A stretch of 64,000 bases of DNA from Sulfotelmatobacter sp963788225 (GCA_963788225.1 CAWBGI010000001.1:930001-994000), one strand, 5' to 3'; shown: positions 32,570-41,288, counted from the stretch's first letter. Notes: generated by a model not told the origin, from the sequence alone. Made by a program: numbers and translations.

Positions 32570-33728
32570 CCGCACCGAATTCGCGGCTCTGGCCAACGGC
32601 CTACTCACACAGGGAGCCGGCACGGCTCAGGAGGAGGATTCCCGATTGAGTTCCGTTCGCGTCAACTGGCAGCTCAAAGCGATCTTGCCGATCGGCATCG
32701 TCCTGGTGGCAGGTCTGCTGCTTTTCACTCTCGCGACCATCTCTCTGCGTGACCCCGAACGCCACGCCGTCCTGATCGTCGCTGGGGCCGGTGCCGTCGC
32801 CATTTGCGCCGTGGCCATGCTCGCGCTCGCCTATCTGATTCAGCGCCCCATGGTCGAATTGCAGGAGAAAATGGACCAAGTCAGCGAAGGCGACCTCGAC
32901 GTCTCCGTCAGCTTCGCCAATCGCAACGACGAGATCGGAGATCTCGGCCGCAACTTCAATCACATGATGCGGCAGCTTCGCGATAGCCGTGAAGAAATTG
33001 AGGTTCTTCATCGCACGCAAATCTCTCGCGCCGAACATTTGGCAACGCTCGGCGAATTGGCCGCGGGCCTGGCTCACGAAATTCGCAACCCGCTCGCAGG
33101 AATTGCCGGAGTGATCGAAATCGTCGGCCGCGATCTGCCCCCTACCAGTCCAGCTCGTGCAGTCGTGAAAGATGTGCGTCAGGAAATCGCGCGCATCGGC
33201 CGCACGCTTACCGATCTTCTCGAAACTGCGCGCCCGCATCCCCCGCAGATTCGTCAGAGCAGCCTCAACATCACGGTCGAACATGCGGTAATGCTGGCCC
33301 GCCAGCAAGTGCTCTCAAAACCCATCAAGATCGAACTGCAGAAGGCGCCCGATCTCCCGGACGTCGAACATGACAGCGATCAGATTCACCAGGTGCTGCT
33401 GAATCTTCTCTTGAACGCAGTTCAGGCCATGGACGGAGCCGGTACCGTACACGTGCAGATCGGTTCGCAAGACAATTGCGCCAATGTGGTGGTCAGCGAT
33501 ACCGGACGCGGCATTTCTCCTCAGGTTCTATCCAACATTTTCCGGCCCTTCTACACCACCAAAGGCAACGGCACCGGCCTGGGCCTGTCTCTCGCCCGCC
33601 GCATCGTGGAAGAACATCACGGCCACATCGAAGTCAGCAGCGTGTTAGGAAAAGGCAGCCAGTTCACCGTACTGCTGCCCTTCAAAATGCCAGCCTCCGA
33701 AACCGCCTCCAAGACCGCCTTGAATTAA
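32562..33728 (+). CDS. Membrane sensor histidine kinase
   Basis: A 388-residue kinase. Two membrane helices (about 40-60 and 70-92) with almost no periplasmic loop are followed by a HAMP domain (about 92-145), a HisKA domain with the phospho-acceptor at H172 (LAHEIRNP), and an ATPase domain with the N box (NLLLNAVQAM) and the DTGRGI and GTGLGLSL motifs. The short loop means it probably senses through the membrane or inside the cell. Overlap with ccsA shows it belongs to the cytochrome maturation operon. The next gene, 162 bp on, encodes a sigma-54 response regulator, the likely partner (NtrB/NtrC-like pair). Confidence 0.9.
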   Translation: MPDRTEFAALANGLLTQGAGTAQEEDSRLSSVRVNWQLKAILPIGIVLVAGLLLFTLATISLRDPERHAVLIVAGAGAVAICAVAMLALAYLIQRPMVELQEKMDQVSEGDLDVSVSFANRNDEIGDLGRNFNHMMRQLRDSREEIEVLHRTQISRAEHLATLGELAAGLAHEIRNPLAGIAGVIEIVGRDLPPTSPARAVVKDVRQEIARIGRTLTDLLETARPHPPQIRQSSLNITVEHAVMLARQQVLSKPIKIELQKAPDLPDVEHDSDQIHQVLLNLLLNAVQAMDGAGTVHVQIGSQDNCANVVVSDTGRGISPQVLSNIFRPFYTTKGNGTGLGLSLARRIVEEHHGHIEVSSVLGKGSQFTVLLPFKMPASETASKTALN

Positions 33729-33890
33729 GCAACGCCAAGACAGCGCTGAAAGTCAGACCGCAGTAGCGCTGGCGTCCCGCCGGCTGTCGCGGGCGCATTT
33801 TGCGCTCGCTGCCCACAGCGCCGCCACAACCATTCCTTCAGCCCCCAGCGAAGCACTCTCCCCTCAATTCGTAGTAAATTAAACACGGGG

Positions 33891-35354
33891 ATGCCTACCG
33901 AGAAAATCATGGTCGTGGACGACGAGCGCCTGGTCCGCTGGTCCCTGCGCCAGAAGTGTGAAGAGTGGGGATACAACGTAATCGAGGCCGATTCCGGCGG
34001 TCCCGCGCTCAAACTAGCCCAGCGTGAATCGCCCGACCTTGTTCTGCTCGACGTCCGCATGCCCGACCTCACCGGCATCGAAGTTCTCGATGAACTCAAG
34101 AAAAACGGCGACGCCCGCGCCGTAATCATGATTACCGCCGACCCTCAACTCGACGACGTCAAAGCTGCGCTCAAGCTCGGTGCTTACGATTTCGTCGGCA
34201 AGCCCATCGATTTCGACGAGCTTCACGTCACCATCAAGAATGCGCTCGAAGCCACCAGTCTGCGCACTGAGGTTCAGTCACTGCGCAGCGAGATGCGCCG
34301 CGGCTCCGGTTACGACAGCGTAGTCGGCGTCTCCCCCAAGATGACCGAACTCATGAACTTCGTTCGCAAGGTAGCGGCCAGCGAAGCCACCACAGTTCTG
34401 ATTCAAGGCGAAAGCGGCACCGGCAAAGACCTGATCGCCAAAGCCATTCACTACGAAAGTTCGCGCCAGGAAAAACCCTTCGTAGCCATCAACTGTTCAG
34501 CCATCCCCGAAACGCTGATGGAAGCCGAACTCTTCGGCCATGAGAAAGGCGCCTTCACCGATGCCAAGACGATGAAGAAGGGACTCTTCGAGGCAGCCGA
34601 CGGCGGCACGCTCTTCCTAGACGAAATCGGCGAACTCTCTCCTCTGCTGCAAGCGAAACTCTTGCGCGTGTTAGAAGATCAGGTAATCCGCCGCGTCGGC
34701 GGTATCAAAGACATGCAGGTAGACGTGCGTGTAATCGCCGCCTCCAACCGCGATCTAGAAAAAGCCGTGCGCGAAGGCCAGTTCCGCCAGGATCTTTATT
34801 ATCGTCTCGCCATCATCGCCATCTTCATCCCGCCGCTGCGCGACCGCAAAGAAGACATCATGCCGCTGGTCGATTTCTTCATCGACCGCTACAACCGCCG
34901 CTTCAAGAAGTCCATTCGCGGCATCACCGAAGAAACTCGCCGCCTGATTCTCGGCCACAACTGGCCGGGCAACGTCCGCGAATTAAAGAACACCATCGAG
35001 CGCGGCATGATCCTGGAAGACGAGCCGTTGCTGCGCCCGGTGTACTTGCCATTCTCCGTGGGCGAATCCGGAGGCCGCACCGTCTTCGAACGCACCTCCC
35101 CCGCCGACGGCGGCCAGCCCCTGCCCAACGGCCGCATGTTGCCGCGCCTCTACATCCCCGAAGGCGGGACCTCTTTGGAAGAGGTCGAGCACGCCATGGT
35201 CGAACTAGCCATGCGCCAAGCCAACGGCAATCAAACCCACGCCGCCAAGCTGCTCGATATAAGCCGCGACGCCCTCCGCTACAAACTAAAGAAATTCGGC
35301 CTAATCCGCGGCGACGACGAAGGCGCGCAGTCCAGCACGGGTGAGGATTCCTAG
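33891..35354 (+). CDS. Sigma-54-dependent response regulator, GAFTDA variant
   Basis: A 487-residue NtrC-family activator. The receiver domain has D54 as phosphorylation site (LVLLDVRMP). The AAA+ domain shows GESGTGKD (173-180, Walker A) and GTLFLDEIGE (Walker B). The sigma-54 contact loop reads GAFTDA (220-225) instead of GAFTGA. A Fis-type helix-turn-helix closes the protein (NQTHAAKLLDISRDALRYKL). The C-terminal nonapeptide FGLIRGDDE is repeated in frame immediately after the stop codon, so the present end appears to be a recent tail duplication. The likely partner is the upstream kinase. Its targets are unknown; the cytochrome genes are candidates. Confidence 0.92.
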   Translation: MPTEKIMVVDDERLVRWSLRQKCEEWGYNVIEADSGGPALKLAQRESPDLVLLDVRMPDLTGIEVLDELKKNGDARAVIMITADPQLDDVKAALKLGAYDFVGKPIDFDELHVTIKNALEATSLRTEVQSLRSEMRRGSGYDSVVGVSPKMTELMNFVRKVAASEATTVLIQGESGTGKDLIAKAIHYESSRQEKPFVAINCSAIPETLMEAELFGHEKGAFTDAKTMKKGLFEAADGGTLFLDEIGELSPLLQAKLLRVLEDQVIRRVGGIKDMQVDVRVIAASNRDLEKAVREGQFRQDLYYRLAIIAIFIPPLRDRKEDIMPLVDFFIDRYNRRFKKSIRGITEETRRLILGHNWPGNVRELKNTIERGMILEDEPLLRPVYLPFSVGESGGRTVFERTSPADGGQPLPNGRMLPRLYIPEGGTSLEEVEHAMVELAMRQANGNQTHAAKLLDISRDALRYKLKKFGLIRGDDEGAQSSTGEDS

Positions 35355-35384
35355 AACTTCGGCCTAATCCGCGGCGACGACGAA
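35295..35384 (+). repeat. In-frame tandem duplication of the regulator 3-prime end
   Basis: A 27-bp sequence encoding FGLIRGDDE occurs at 35295-35321 and again at 35358-35384, exactly 63 bp (21 codons) apart. The second copy lies beyond the TAG stop but stays in frame and continues for ten codons to its own TAG, as if it were the original C-terminus. Confidence 0.85.
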
Positions 35385-35435
35385 CGCGCACCCACCGGCG
35401 TAGCCGAAGATCAGTAGCCGCTACCACAAAGTCCT

Positions 35436-35503
35436 TGTCGTTCCGACGAGAGGAGGAACCTGCTCTCCCGCCAAAAATTGTCATCCTGAGCGAGGATTTC
35501 GCC
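35436..35503. repeat. Dispersed-repeat-like intergenic sequence
   Basis: This contains TGTCGTTCCGACGAGAGGAG and TTGTCATCCTGAGCGAGG. The second resembles the GTCATCCTGAGCGAA repeat common in intergenic DNA of acidobacteria and other phyla. This is recognition from memory; only one copy is present in the window. Confidence 0.45.
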
Positions 35504-35553
35504 CCGCCCTTGCCCAAGCCGCGCGGGTAGAATGATGTTGCATACGTCAATCT

Positions 35554-36219
35554 ATGCCCAGCTTCAATCATTTCCGTCGCCGCCTTCGACGACTCGTGCT
35601 TGCATTAAAACTGAGCATTGGCGTTTTTCTGAGAAGAACCTCACGTCAATACCATAAATATGTGAAGAATCTTTATCGCTGTTTGGGCCTTGTCTTTTTC
35701 ACTTTTCTTCTGACTTTGCTTGGATTTGAAGTTGCCCACTACAAATCTTCTCTGACATCACACGCTGAAGGTCTTAGCACAAGCGGCATACTCTCTCAAC
35801 TAGGCATTGCTGTGGGAGCTGCGATGTTAGGGGTAATAGGCATCGTGTTTTCCTTGAGTCTATTCTCGATCCAACAGGTAGCTGAACGCGGAACCAGCCT
35901 TACGCTGAGAGAATATGCCCAGGATTGGGTCCTGCGGCTCGTCTATAGCTGCTTGGCTGCTTTTACGGTTCTTGCCATGGTCACAGCGCTTCTGAAAAAA
36001 GAATCCGCTGCAATCGCCGTGACATTAAATTTCATAATTTTGGCAGCCACAATTTTTCTCCTAAAACTCTACTTCAACCGGACAATCAAATTCTCGGATC
36101 CACACTTCATCATTTCGAAAATTGCCGGACGGGCGAGAAAGCATCTAGCTGTCATACAAAAGATTGAACACGCAATGGAGAAGGAAGTGCGACATCAGCG
36201 TAGGAAGGGGCGCGTCTGA
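35554..36219 (+). CDS. Membrane protein, DUF2254-like
   Basis: A 221-residue protein with a basic N-terminus and four predicted membrane helices (about 48-68, 88-112, 128-150 and 156-175), ending in a basic, probably cytoplasmic tail. The helix pair around GVIGIVFSLSLFSIQQVAERG resembles DUF2254 membrane proteins, but I am not certain of the family. Base composition is visibly AT-richer than in neighbouring genes, hinting at horizontal acquisition. The last codons overlap the probable start of the next gene (CTGA). Either the two are coupled partners or they are the halves of one ancestral protein split by a frame change. Confidence 0.6.
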   Translation: MPSFNHFRRRLRRLVLALKLSIGVFLRRTSRQYHKYVKNLYRCLGLVFFTFLLTLLGFEVAHYKSSLTSHAEGLSTSGILSQLGIAVGAAMLGVIGIVFSLSLFSIQQVAERGTSLTLREYAQDWVLRLVYSCLAAFTVLAMVTALLKKESAAIAVTLNFIILAATIFLLKLYFNRTIKFSDPHFIISKIAGRARKHLAVIQKIEHAMEKEVRHQRRKGRV

Positions 36220-37886
36220 AACAACAGCGCATCAACTGGCGACAGCTTCGGTTTGTACTGTTCGATCGAAACCCCACTCTGTTTGCCACGTTCCAACTAT
36301 CGCTTGACGAGCTTCATGTAATCATCGTCCGATATGCTGAGCTGAAAAAGTATGATGTCACACGACATGCCCTCGGTGAAGTCAAAGACCTATTGTCACA
36401 GTATTTGATGGCTCGCGACCGATCTCTTCGGATTCCGAGCAGCCACATGGGGTTGTTTTTCCCGTCGGAAAATCGTTTTGACGCGGTTTTGACACAGCAG
36501 CTAGAACATTTCAAAGCACATGCTGACCGGGGCATCGCCAACTCGGATCAAGAACTGATAAAAGAGGTCACTGCGGCGCTGGCTGATCTAAGCAAGGCAT
36601 CTTGGCCAGTGCGTTCTTACTTCCCGGACCACGGTTCGAATCCGGTGGCATCCTTCGTGGCAGCTTATCTGTGGGGAGTGATCAAGGATGCAGTGAACCG
36701 TCAGCTTGATGATGTGGGGCTGGTTGGCGCAGATCAGCTCCGAGAATTGTGCGCTGGCTCTATTGATCGCGACTTCTACTTGGATGCGACTACACAGGCC
36801 GGAAGACTGGAAGAGCTTGGTACGAGCGCAATATTACTGATGAGCGACGTAGTACTGAACGCAGCAGTACGCGGGCTGTCCGACTGCCTTCTGCACAATT
36901 GCGTCTATGGTCGGCCAGGCACCTACATAACCAAGCATGTGCTTGAAGAGCTATTCCGATTGTCAGCATTGCGATTGGGAAGCCCTCTCGGCCTCGACAT
37001 GAACAAAGTTGCATACTCGGTCGGTCCGTTCATCAGCGTGACAGAACGTTCCAGCCTCGCCCAAACAAACATTGCTCTTGTAAATGGCATCGTGAACTTG
37101 TCCAGTACTGACAATTGGGATGCGCTTGAGCGGCTCCGATCATCGTACCGGGAACTTAACGATCAGCTTGGGCTTCGCCTGGCCGAACTCGGCACGGAAG
37201 CGGTAAAGAAAAACTCCTTCCTGATGCATTATCTGAACAGCAGCTTGGAGGAGATAGTCAAAAGCCATGTTTGGCTCTGTCGCGCACTAGAGAAACTCCC
37301 CAAAATTGAGGTGCAAGGCTGGGAGGCAGCCCGAGAGCAGGAAAGCCGCATCTCCTTTATAAAGAAAATTCATGGCTTCATATCTCGGGAAACTACTGGG
37401 GTTTATTCACGAATAATCCCTTCGATGTTTGAATCCAAGCAGTTGGGATATTTGGACGACACTCTAGAGCTACAATCATTGTTCGCCTTTTGGTGTATGG
37501 ACTTAAACATGGTGGACGGTGCGATTGCTGCGAGTAAGCGCATCGCTGATGCTTGCAAGCAGCTACTCGAACAGCAAAATGCAGATGTCTATCGCTCTGC
37601 ACGGCAGTCGATATTGGTAGCTGAGGTCGCCATCTATGCTCTTGCTAGAGACGCAAAGGCCGTTTTCACTGCCGCCATCAAACAATACGGTGACTTTCGA
37701 GCGCAATTTAAGGAACGGTATCCAGATTTGCGATTCGTAGGGGATTTCGAATCAGCGGAGGAATCCATCCTAGAGGGGCGAACGCATACGATTTTCGATT
37801 CCCATGCCCAGCAATTCCGTTCGGTGGTCAGACAGGAGCACGTTCGTTCGTTTTTTCAGATCCTCGGTGGAAATGCCGCCGAGTAG
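36216..37886 (+). CDS. Unrecognised soluble protein, non-ATG start
   Basis: A protein of about 556 residues that I do not recognise. The frame is open from a TAG at 36201, and the sequence before the first ATG/TTG (for example RFVLFDRNPTLFATFQLSLDELHV) looks coding. The likely start is therefore CTG 36216, with AGGAAGGGG five bases before it and the CTG overlapping the TGA of the upstream gene. Starting at TTG 36393 would drop about 59 plausible residues. The predicted protein is mostly alpha-helical without clear membrane segments, signal peptide or known catalytic motif. It shares the AT-rich composition of the upstream membrane protein and is probably translated with it. Confidence 0.65.
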   Translation: MKQQRINWRQLRFVLFDRNPTLFATFQLSLDELHVIIVRYAELKKYDVTRHALGEVKDLLSQYLMARDRSLRIPSSHMGLFFPSENRFDAVLTQQLEHFKAHADRGIANSDQELIKEVTAALADLSKASWPVRSYFPDHGSNPVASFVAAYLWGVIKDAVNRQLDDVGLVGADQLRELCAGSIDRDFYLDATTQAGRLEELGTSAILLMSDVVLNAAVRGLSDCLLHNCVYGRPGTYITKHVLEELFRLSALRLGSPLGLDMNKVAYSVGPFISVTERSSLAQTNIALVNGIVNLSSTDNWDALERLRSSYRELNDQLGLRLAELGTEAVKKNSFLMHYLNSSLEEIVKSHVWLCRALEKLPKIEVQGWEAAREQESRISFIKKIHGFISRETTGVYSRIIPSMFESKQLGYLDDTLELQSLFAFWCMDLNMVDGAIAASKRIADACKQLLEQQNADVYRSARQSILVAEVAIYALARDAKAVFTAAIKQYGDFRAQFKERYPDLRFVGDFESAEESILEGRTHTIFDSHAQQFRSVVRQEHVRSFFQILGGNAAE

Positions 37887-38104
37887 AAATTAGGCTCAAG
37901 CCGACAGGAGGGCGGGCGGACGACTCAAGCCTGCTTCGGGGTCGACCGGGAACGGTGATATGTGGCAATATGGGAAACTAGGGGACAGGGAAACCAGGGG
38001 ACAGAAACCAAGCTGCGGACCTAGAACGACAAAAGCGGGTCGGGTTTGTCTGGCGGTTGCGGACTTATTGTGGCAGCATCTTTCTCGGGGAGCGATAGCT
38101 CCAT

Positions 38105-38120
38105 GTACCTTTTAAGGTAC
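38105..38120. repeat. Palindrome GTACCTT-TT-AAGGTAC
   Basis: Perfect 7-bp arms around two bases. First of four short-loop palindromes within 211 bp. Confidence 0.7.
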
Positions 38121-38136
38121 GCCTCGTGCCTGTCAA

Positions 38137-38152
38137 GTCTACTTTAGTAGAC
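38137..38152. repeat. Palindrome GTCTACT-TT-AGTAGAC
   Basis: Perfect 7-bp arms around the same TT centre as the palindrome at 38105. The right arm with flanks (AGTAGACATT) is repeated at 38169-38178. Confidence 0.7.
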
Positions 38153-38270
38153 ATTCGACCCCCTCGAAAGTAGACATTTCTTCCACAGCCTAACCGCTTG
38201 AATCCATGGATCCGACCAAAAGCCCGCACGAAGAATCAACAACTTACGCCGAAACTTTTCTGCAAAGTGA

Positions 38271-38315
38271 AATGTTCCAGTTGGAACATTCGCGCAATGT
38301 TCCAACCGGAACATT
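38271..38315. repeat. Two tandem 20-bp palindromes, AATGTTCC...GGAACATT
   Basis: AATGTTCCAGTTGGAACATT (38271-38290) and AATGTTCCAACCGGAACATT (38296-38315) share identical 8-bp arms. Their centres are exactly 25 bp apart. They look like paired operator sites, but no gene start lies nearby on either strand. Confidence 0.75.
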
Positions 38316-38373
38316 AGAGGCGAAAGACGGAAGCTAAGCGCTAGAAACTGAGAACCGAGAACTGAGAACTGCC

Positions 38374-39672
38374 CTAAGAAATGGTGCCGGCAAGCGCCCG
38401 TTCCGGCGTTTGCAGGTGGAACAATCGCTGCACTAAAGCTGTCATCTGTTCCTGTTCCACCTTTTCTGGAAGTTCCTTGAGTTCACGGGCCAGGGACCCT
38501 GCGATTCGCTGCGTCATCCGGGACATCACCGCGTCCATCATTTCGTCCTGATCCTTGGAGAACGGTCCGTTCTCCTGTCGAAAGGACTCCAGTTCTTGCC
38601 GGCAAAGTTCATCGAGCCGCTGGCGCAGGGCCACGATCGTCGGGACTACACGCTCCGCCAACAGCTTGCGGCGGAAGCCTTGGGCTTCCGCCTGCAGAAT
38701 TTTTTCAGCGTCGGCGGCGGCCGCTTCACGCTCGCCCGCATTGTGATCGACCACGTTTTCCAGATCGTCAAGATCGTAAAGGAAAACGCCCTTGACTTCG
38801 CGGACCGCGGAGTCAATGTCGCGCGGCAGCGCGATATCGACAATCACCAGCGGCCGATTCTCACGCCCGCGAACCAGATTCTCGGCCTCCTCGCGGCTCA
38901 GAATCGTGTGCGGACACGAAGTCGAACTAATAAGGATGTCGGCATCCGCCATGTGCTGCCAGCGCTCTTCAAAAGCGACCGCAGTTCCGCCGAGTTTTGT
39001 CGCCAGTTCGTTGGCGTGCTCGAGAGTACGGTTAATCACCTTGACCGAACTGGCGCCGTGGTTGAGCAAGCCGCGCGCGGAAAGTTCGCTCATCTTGCCC
39101 GCACCTAGCAGCAGCACCTTCTTGTTTTCCAGGGACCCGAAAATCTGGCGTGTGAGTTCGACAGCCGCATAAGGAATCGAAACTGCTGCGTTGCCGATCG
39201 CCGTCTCGCTGCGCACGCGCTTCGAAACCGTGAGCGCCTTCTGCATCACCGCGTCGAGGAACCGTCCAGTCGCGTCAACTTTCTGCGACTGCTGCCAGGC
39301 CTGTTTTACTTGATTGATAACTTGAGGCTCGCCGAGCACCATGGAATCGAGACTGGAGGCGACCCGGAAGATGTGGTGAAGGGCTGCTTCATCCAGCAAA
39401 CGATAGAAGTGCTTCCATTCGCACAGCATGAGTCCATATTCGGAGCCGAGCAACCGCATCACGGAGTTGGCGGCCAAAGTGACATCTTTCGCCCACAGCA
39501 GGAACTCAGTTCGGTTACAGGTGGCCAGAACGATGACTTCTTCAATGCCCTCCGCCCGGGACAACTGCACCAGGGCGTCATACCGCCGGTCTTCGCTAAT
39601 CCAGAACCGCTCGCGCACGGCCACCGGGGCTGTACGGTAATTCAGGCCCACCACCATGAGAGTAGGTTCCAC
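38374..39672 (-). CDS. hemA: Glutamyl-tRNA reductase
   Basis: A 432-residue enzyme that reduces glutamyl-tRNA to glutamate-1-semialdehyde, the first committed step of tetrapyrrole synthesis. The N-terminal catalytic domain carries the nucleophilic cysteine in VLATCNRTEF (C52). The NADPH-binding domain has VLLLGAGKMSELSARGLLNHG, and a C-terminal dimerisation helix follows. The start is GTG with GGGGAGGAG ten bases upstream. It points in the same direction as the AhbD-like gene but is separated from it by a phosphatase gene and a 374-bp gap. Haem demand from the cytochrome genes gives a context for its presence here. Confidence 0.96.
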   Translation of the reverse strand: MEPTLMVVGLNYRTAPVAVRERFWISEDRRYDALVQLSRAEGIEEVIVLATCNRTEFLLWAKDVTLAANSVMRLLGSEYGLMLCEWKHFYRLLDEAALHHIFRVASSLDSMVLGEPQVINQVKQAWQQSQKVDATGRFLDAVMQKALTVSKRVRSETAIGNAAVSIPYAAVELTRQIFGSLENKKVLLLGAGKMSELSARGLLNHGASSVKVINRTLEHANELATKLGGTAVAFEERWQHMADADILISSTSCPHTILSREEAENLVRGRENRPLVIVDIALPRDIDSAVREVKGVFLYDLDDLENVVDHNAGEREAAAADAEKILQAEAQGFRRKLLAERVVPTIVALRQRLDELCRQELESFRQENGPFSKDQDEMMDAVMSRMTQRIAGSLARELKELPEKVEQEQMTALVQRLFHLQTPERALAGTIS

Positions 39673-40046
39673 GGCGTAAACTCCTCCCCGCTGCCTTGCT
39701 GAAAAGCACCCCGCGGGCCAAACGCGATTTCAACGACAACAGGCGATTGGCCTTTATTTTCAGATCGTTAGAACTGTTGTTTATTGAAACAGCGGAACTT
39801 AGGAGTGGGGATTGCGGAGTCTCACCCTCGATGGGCGCGAATTGACCCGCCGTTTGACGGCGTCAACCGAGATGGAATCCTGCGACTAGCGGGATTCCGA
39901 AGATCACAGCGTGAGCGAGTTCAGTCCAGCCCAGCCTGCGCACTGCCAGGGTTTCTCACCTTCAAAGAACCACGCCATGCCGCGAACCAGAAGTGGCACG
40001 AATGCCAACGCCGCCAGCCCGGGTTCGTAGACCCGGCTTCCTGGCG
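39673..40046. other. 374-bp gap upstream of hemA
   Basis: No gene was recognised. A GC-rich hairpin (40012-40046) directly follows the phosphatase stop codon. The remaining sequence should contain the hemA promoter, but no clear -35/-10 or CRP/FNR-type site was identified. Confidence 0.6.
40012..40046 (-). terminator. Hairpin after phosphatase gene
   Basis: On the minus strand CGCCAG pairs with CTGGCG and the inner CCGGGT with ACCCGG. The hairpin starts right after the TAA of the phosphatase gene. There is no T tract, so termination is uncertain. Confidence 0.45.
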
Positions 40047-41288
40047 TTAATTTACGGCGAGCACCAGCAAGGTGGCGTCGTCCTGGAATTGCGCACCGCA
40101 ATAGTCCGACACCTGCGCAAGAAGTTGCCGGTTCAACTCAGCGGCGGAACTCGCCGCGTGCGATTTGCCGAATGCAGCAATCCTCTCCACCCCAAACTCT
40201 TCGCCTTGCGCGTTCTCGGCTTCGGTGATGCCATCGGTAAATAGAAGGAGCCGGTCTCCCGATTTCAGATTCACGCTGAAGTCCTGGTAATTCCACGAGG
40301 GGAAAACGCCGAGCACGGCGCCGCTCTGATCCAGAGTGCGAACAGCGCCGGCCGAGACCAGAATCGGATAGGGATGGCCAGCGTTGCAGTAGCAAAATGT
40401 CCGCGCATCGGTGTCGAGCACGCCGCAGAAAAATGTCACGAACTTGTTGGCGGTGATGCTTTCGCGCAGCATGCCGTTCAGGATTCCGCACACGCGCGCC
40501 GGGCTATCCAGGTCGCGCACAGACGCGCGCAGGCTGGCCTGAACATTCGCCATCAGCAAAGCGGCGGGCACTCCCTTGCCGGAGACATCTGCAATGCAGG
40601 TGGCCAGCCGGTTGCCTTCGAGCCTCAGCACATCGAAGTAGTCTCCGCCGACCGCGCGCGCTGGACGCCAGGCGGCGGCTAAGGCGATTCCCGGAAGCTG
40701 CGGAATTTTCTTGGGCAAAAGCGACTGCTGGATTTCGCGGGCGCGTTGCAATTCCTGCTCGTGAACCTCTAGCCGGGCTGCGCCCGACTGGACCATGTGC
40801 TGCAGTTCAAGGTTGCGGTCCTCAAGGCGCGACCTCGTCTTGTTGTAGAGAAAATTCATCACACCGTAGACAAAAGTAATCAGGAATGGCATCTTCCACC
40901 CGGTGAGGAGCAAGTGCCCAAGCGCTTGCGGACTGGGCGGGGCCAACCACCAGACGATTACGCTGCTCAGCACGTATACCGGAAACAGCAATACACATAG
41001 CAGGGTCAGGAAGATCAGCCAGTCATAGGGAGACGGTTTTTCGTACAGCGCGTGCAACCATTGCAGTGGAGGCGAGACGAAATTGCCGATGCACAGCGAG
41101 TACAAAATGACAGTCAAAGGATTTATGGGCTGGCCAATGGCCCAGAAAATTGCGCAACCAACAAAGGCAATGAACAAATAAATGGCCTGACTGCGGAAGT
41201 ACACGATCAGCCGTTTGGAACCGACGGCTGGAATCCGGATCGGCCCCGGTGGGGAAAGGCGTTCGACCGGCGATGGCGCGGCCTTCAA
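40047..41288 (-). CDS. Membrane PP2C-type (SpoIIE) serine phosphatase
   Basis: A 413-residue protein with an N-terminal membrane domain of four helices (about 28-165), a short coiled coil (about 165-195) and a C-terminal SpoIIE/RsbU phosphatase domain (about 200-413). Metal-binding motifs are visible as VGGDYFDV, CIADVSGKGVPAAL, LFTDGITEA and QDDATLLVLAV. Such enzymes usually dephosphorylate anti-anti-sigma proteins in partner-switching pathways; no such partner gene is in the window. The start appears to be TTG overlapping the TGA of the AhbD-like gene (TTGA), so the two are translationally coupled. The pairing of haem synthesis with a stress phosphatase is unexplained. Confidence 0.88.
   Translation of the reverse strand: MKAAPSPVERLSPPGPIRIPAVGSKRLIVYFRSQAIYLFIAFVGCAIFWAIGQPINPLTVILYSLCIGNFVSPPLQWLHALYEKPSPYDWLIFLTLLCVLLFPVYVLSSVIVWWLAPPSPQALGHLLLTGWKMPFLITFVYGVMNFLYNKTRSRLEDRNLELQHMVQSGAARLEVHEQELQRAREIQQSLLPKKIPQLPGIALAAAWRPARAVGGDYFDVLRLEGNRLATCIADVSGKGVPAALLMANVQASLRASVRDLDSPARVCGILNGMLRESITANKFVTFFCGVLDTDARTFCYCNAGHPYPILVSAGAVRTLDQSGAVLGVFPSWNYQDFSVNLKSGDRLLLFTDGITEAENAQGEEFGVERIAAFGKSHAASSAAELNRQLLAQVSDYCGAQFQDDATLLVLAVN

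Larger units (their letters stand above)
37887..38373. other. 487-bp gap with four palindromes
   Basis: The gap lies between the unknown pair (plus) and hemA (minus), that is, downstream of both. It has short repeats (AACTAGGGGACAGGGAAACC, 37975-38005; ACTGAGAACCGAGAACTGAG, about 38347-38370) and four near-perfect palindromes at 38105-38315. A 43-codon frame at 38206-38337 is not convincing as a gene. Confidence 0.6.

Noticed and set aside
36633..36643. GGTTCGAATCC, identical to a tRNA T-arm
   Set aside because: It lies inside the coding frame of the unknown protein, and no acceptor stem, D-arm or anticodon arm surrounds it.
38206..38337. 43-codon open frame spanning the two AATGTTCC palindromes
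   Set aside because: No ribosome-binding site, no recognisable protein features, and the palindromes explain the sequence better. Not annotated as a gene.
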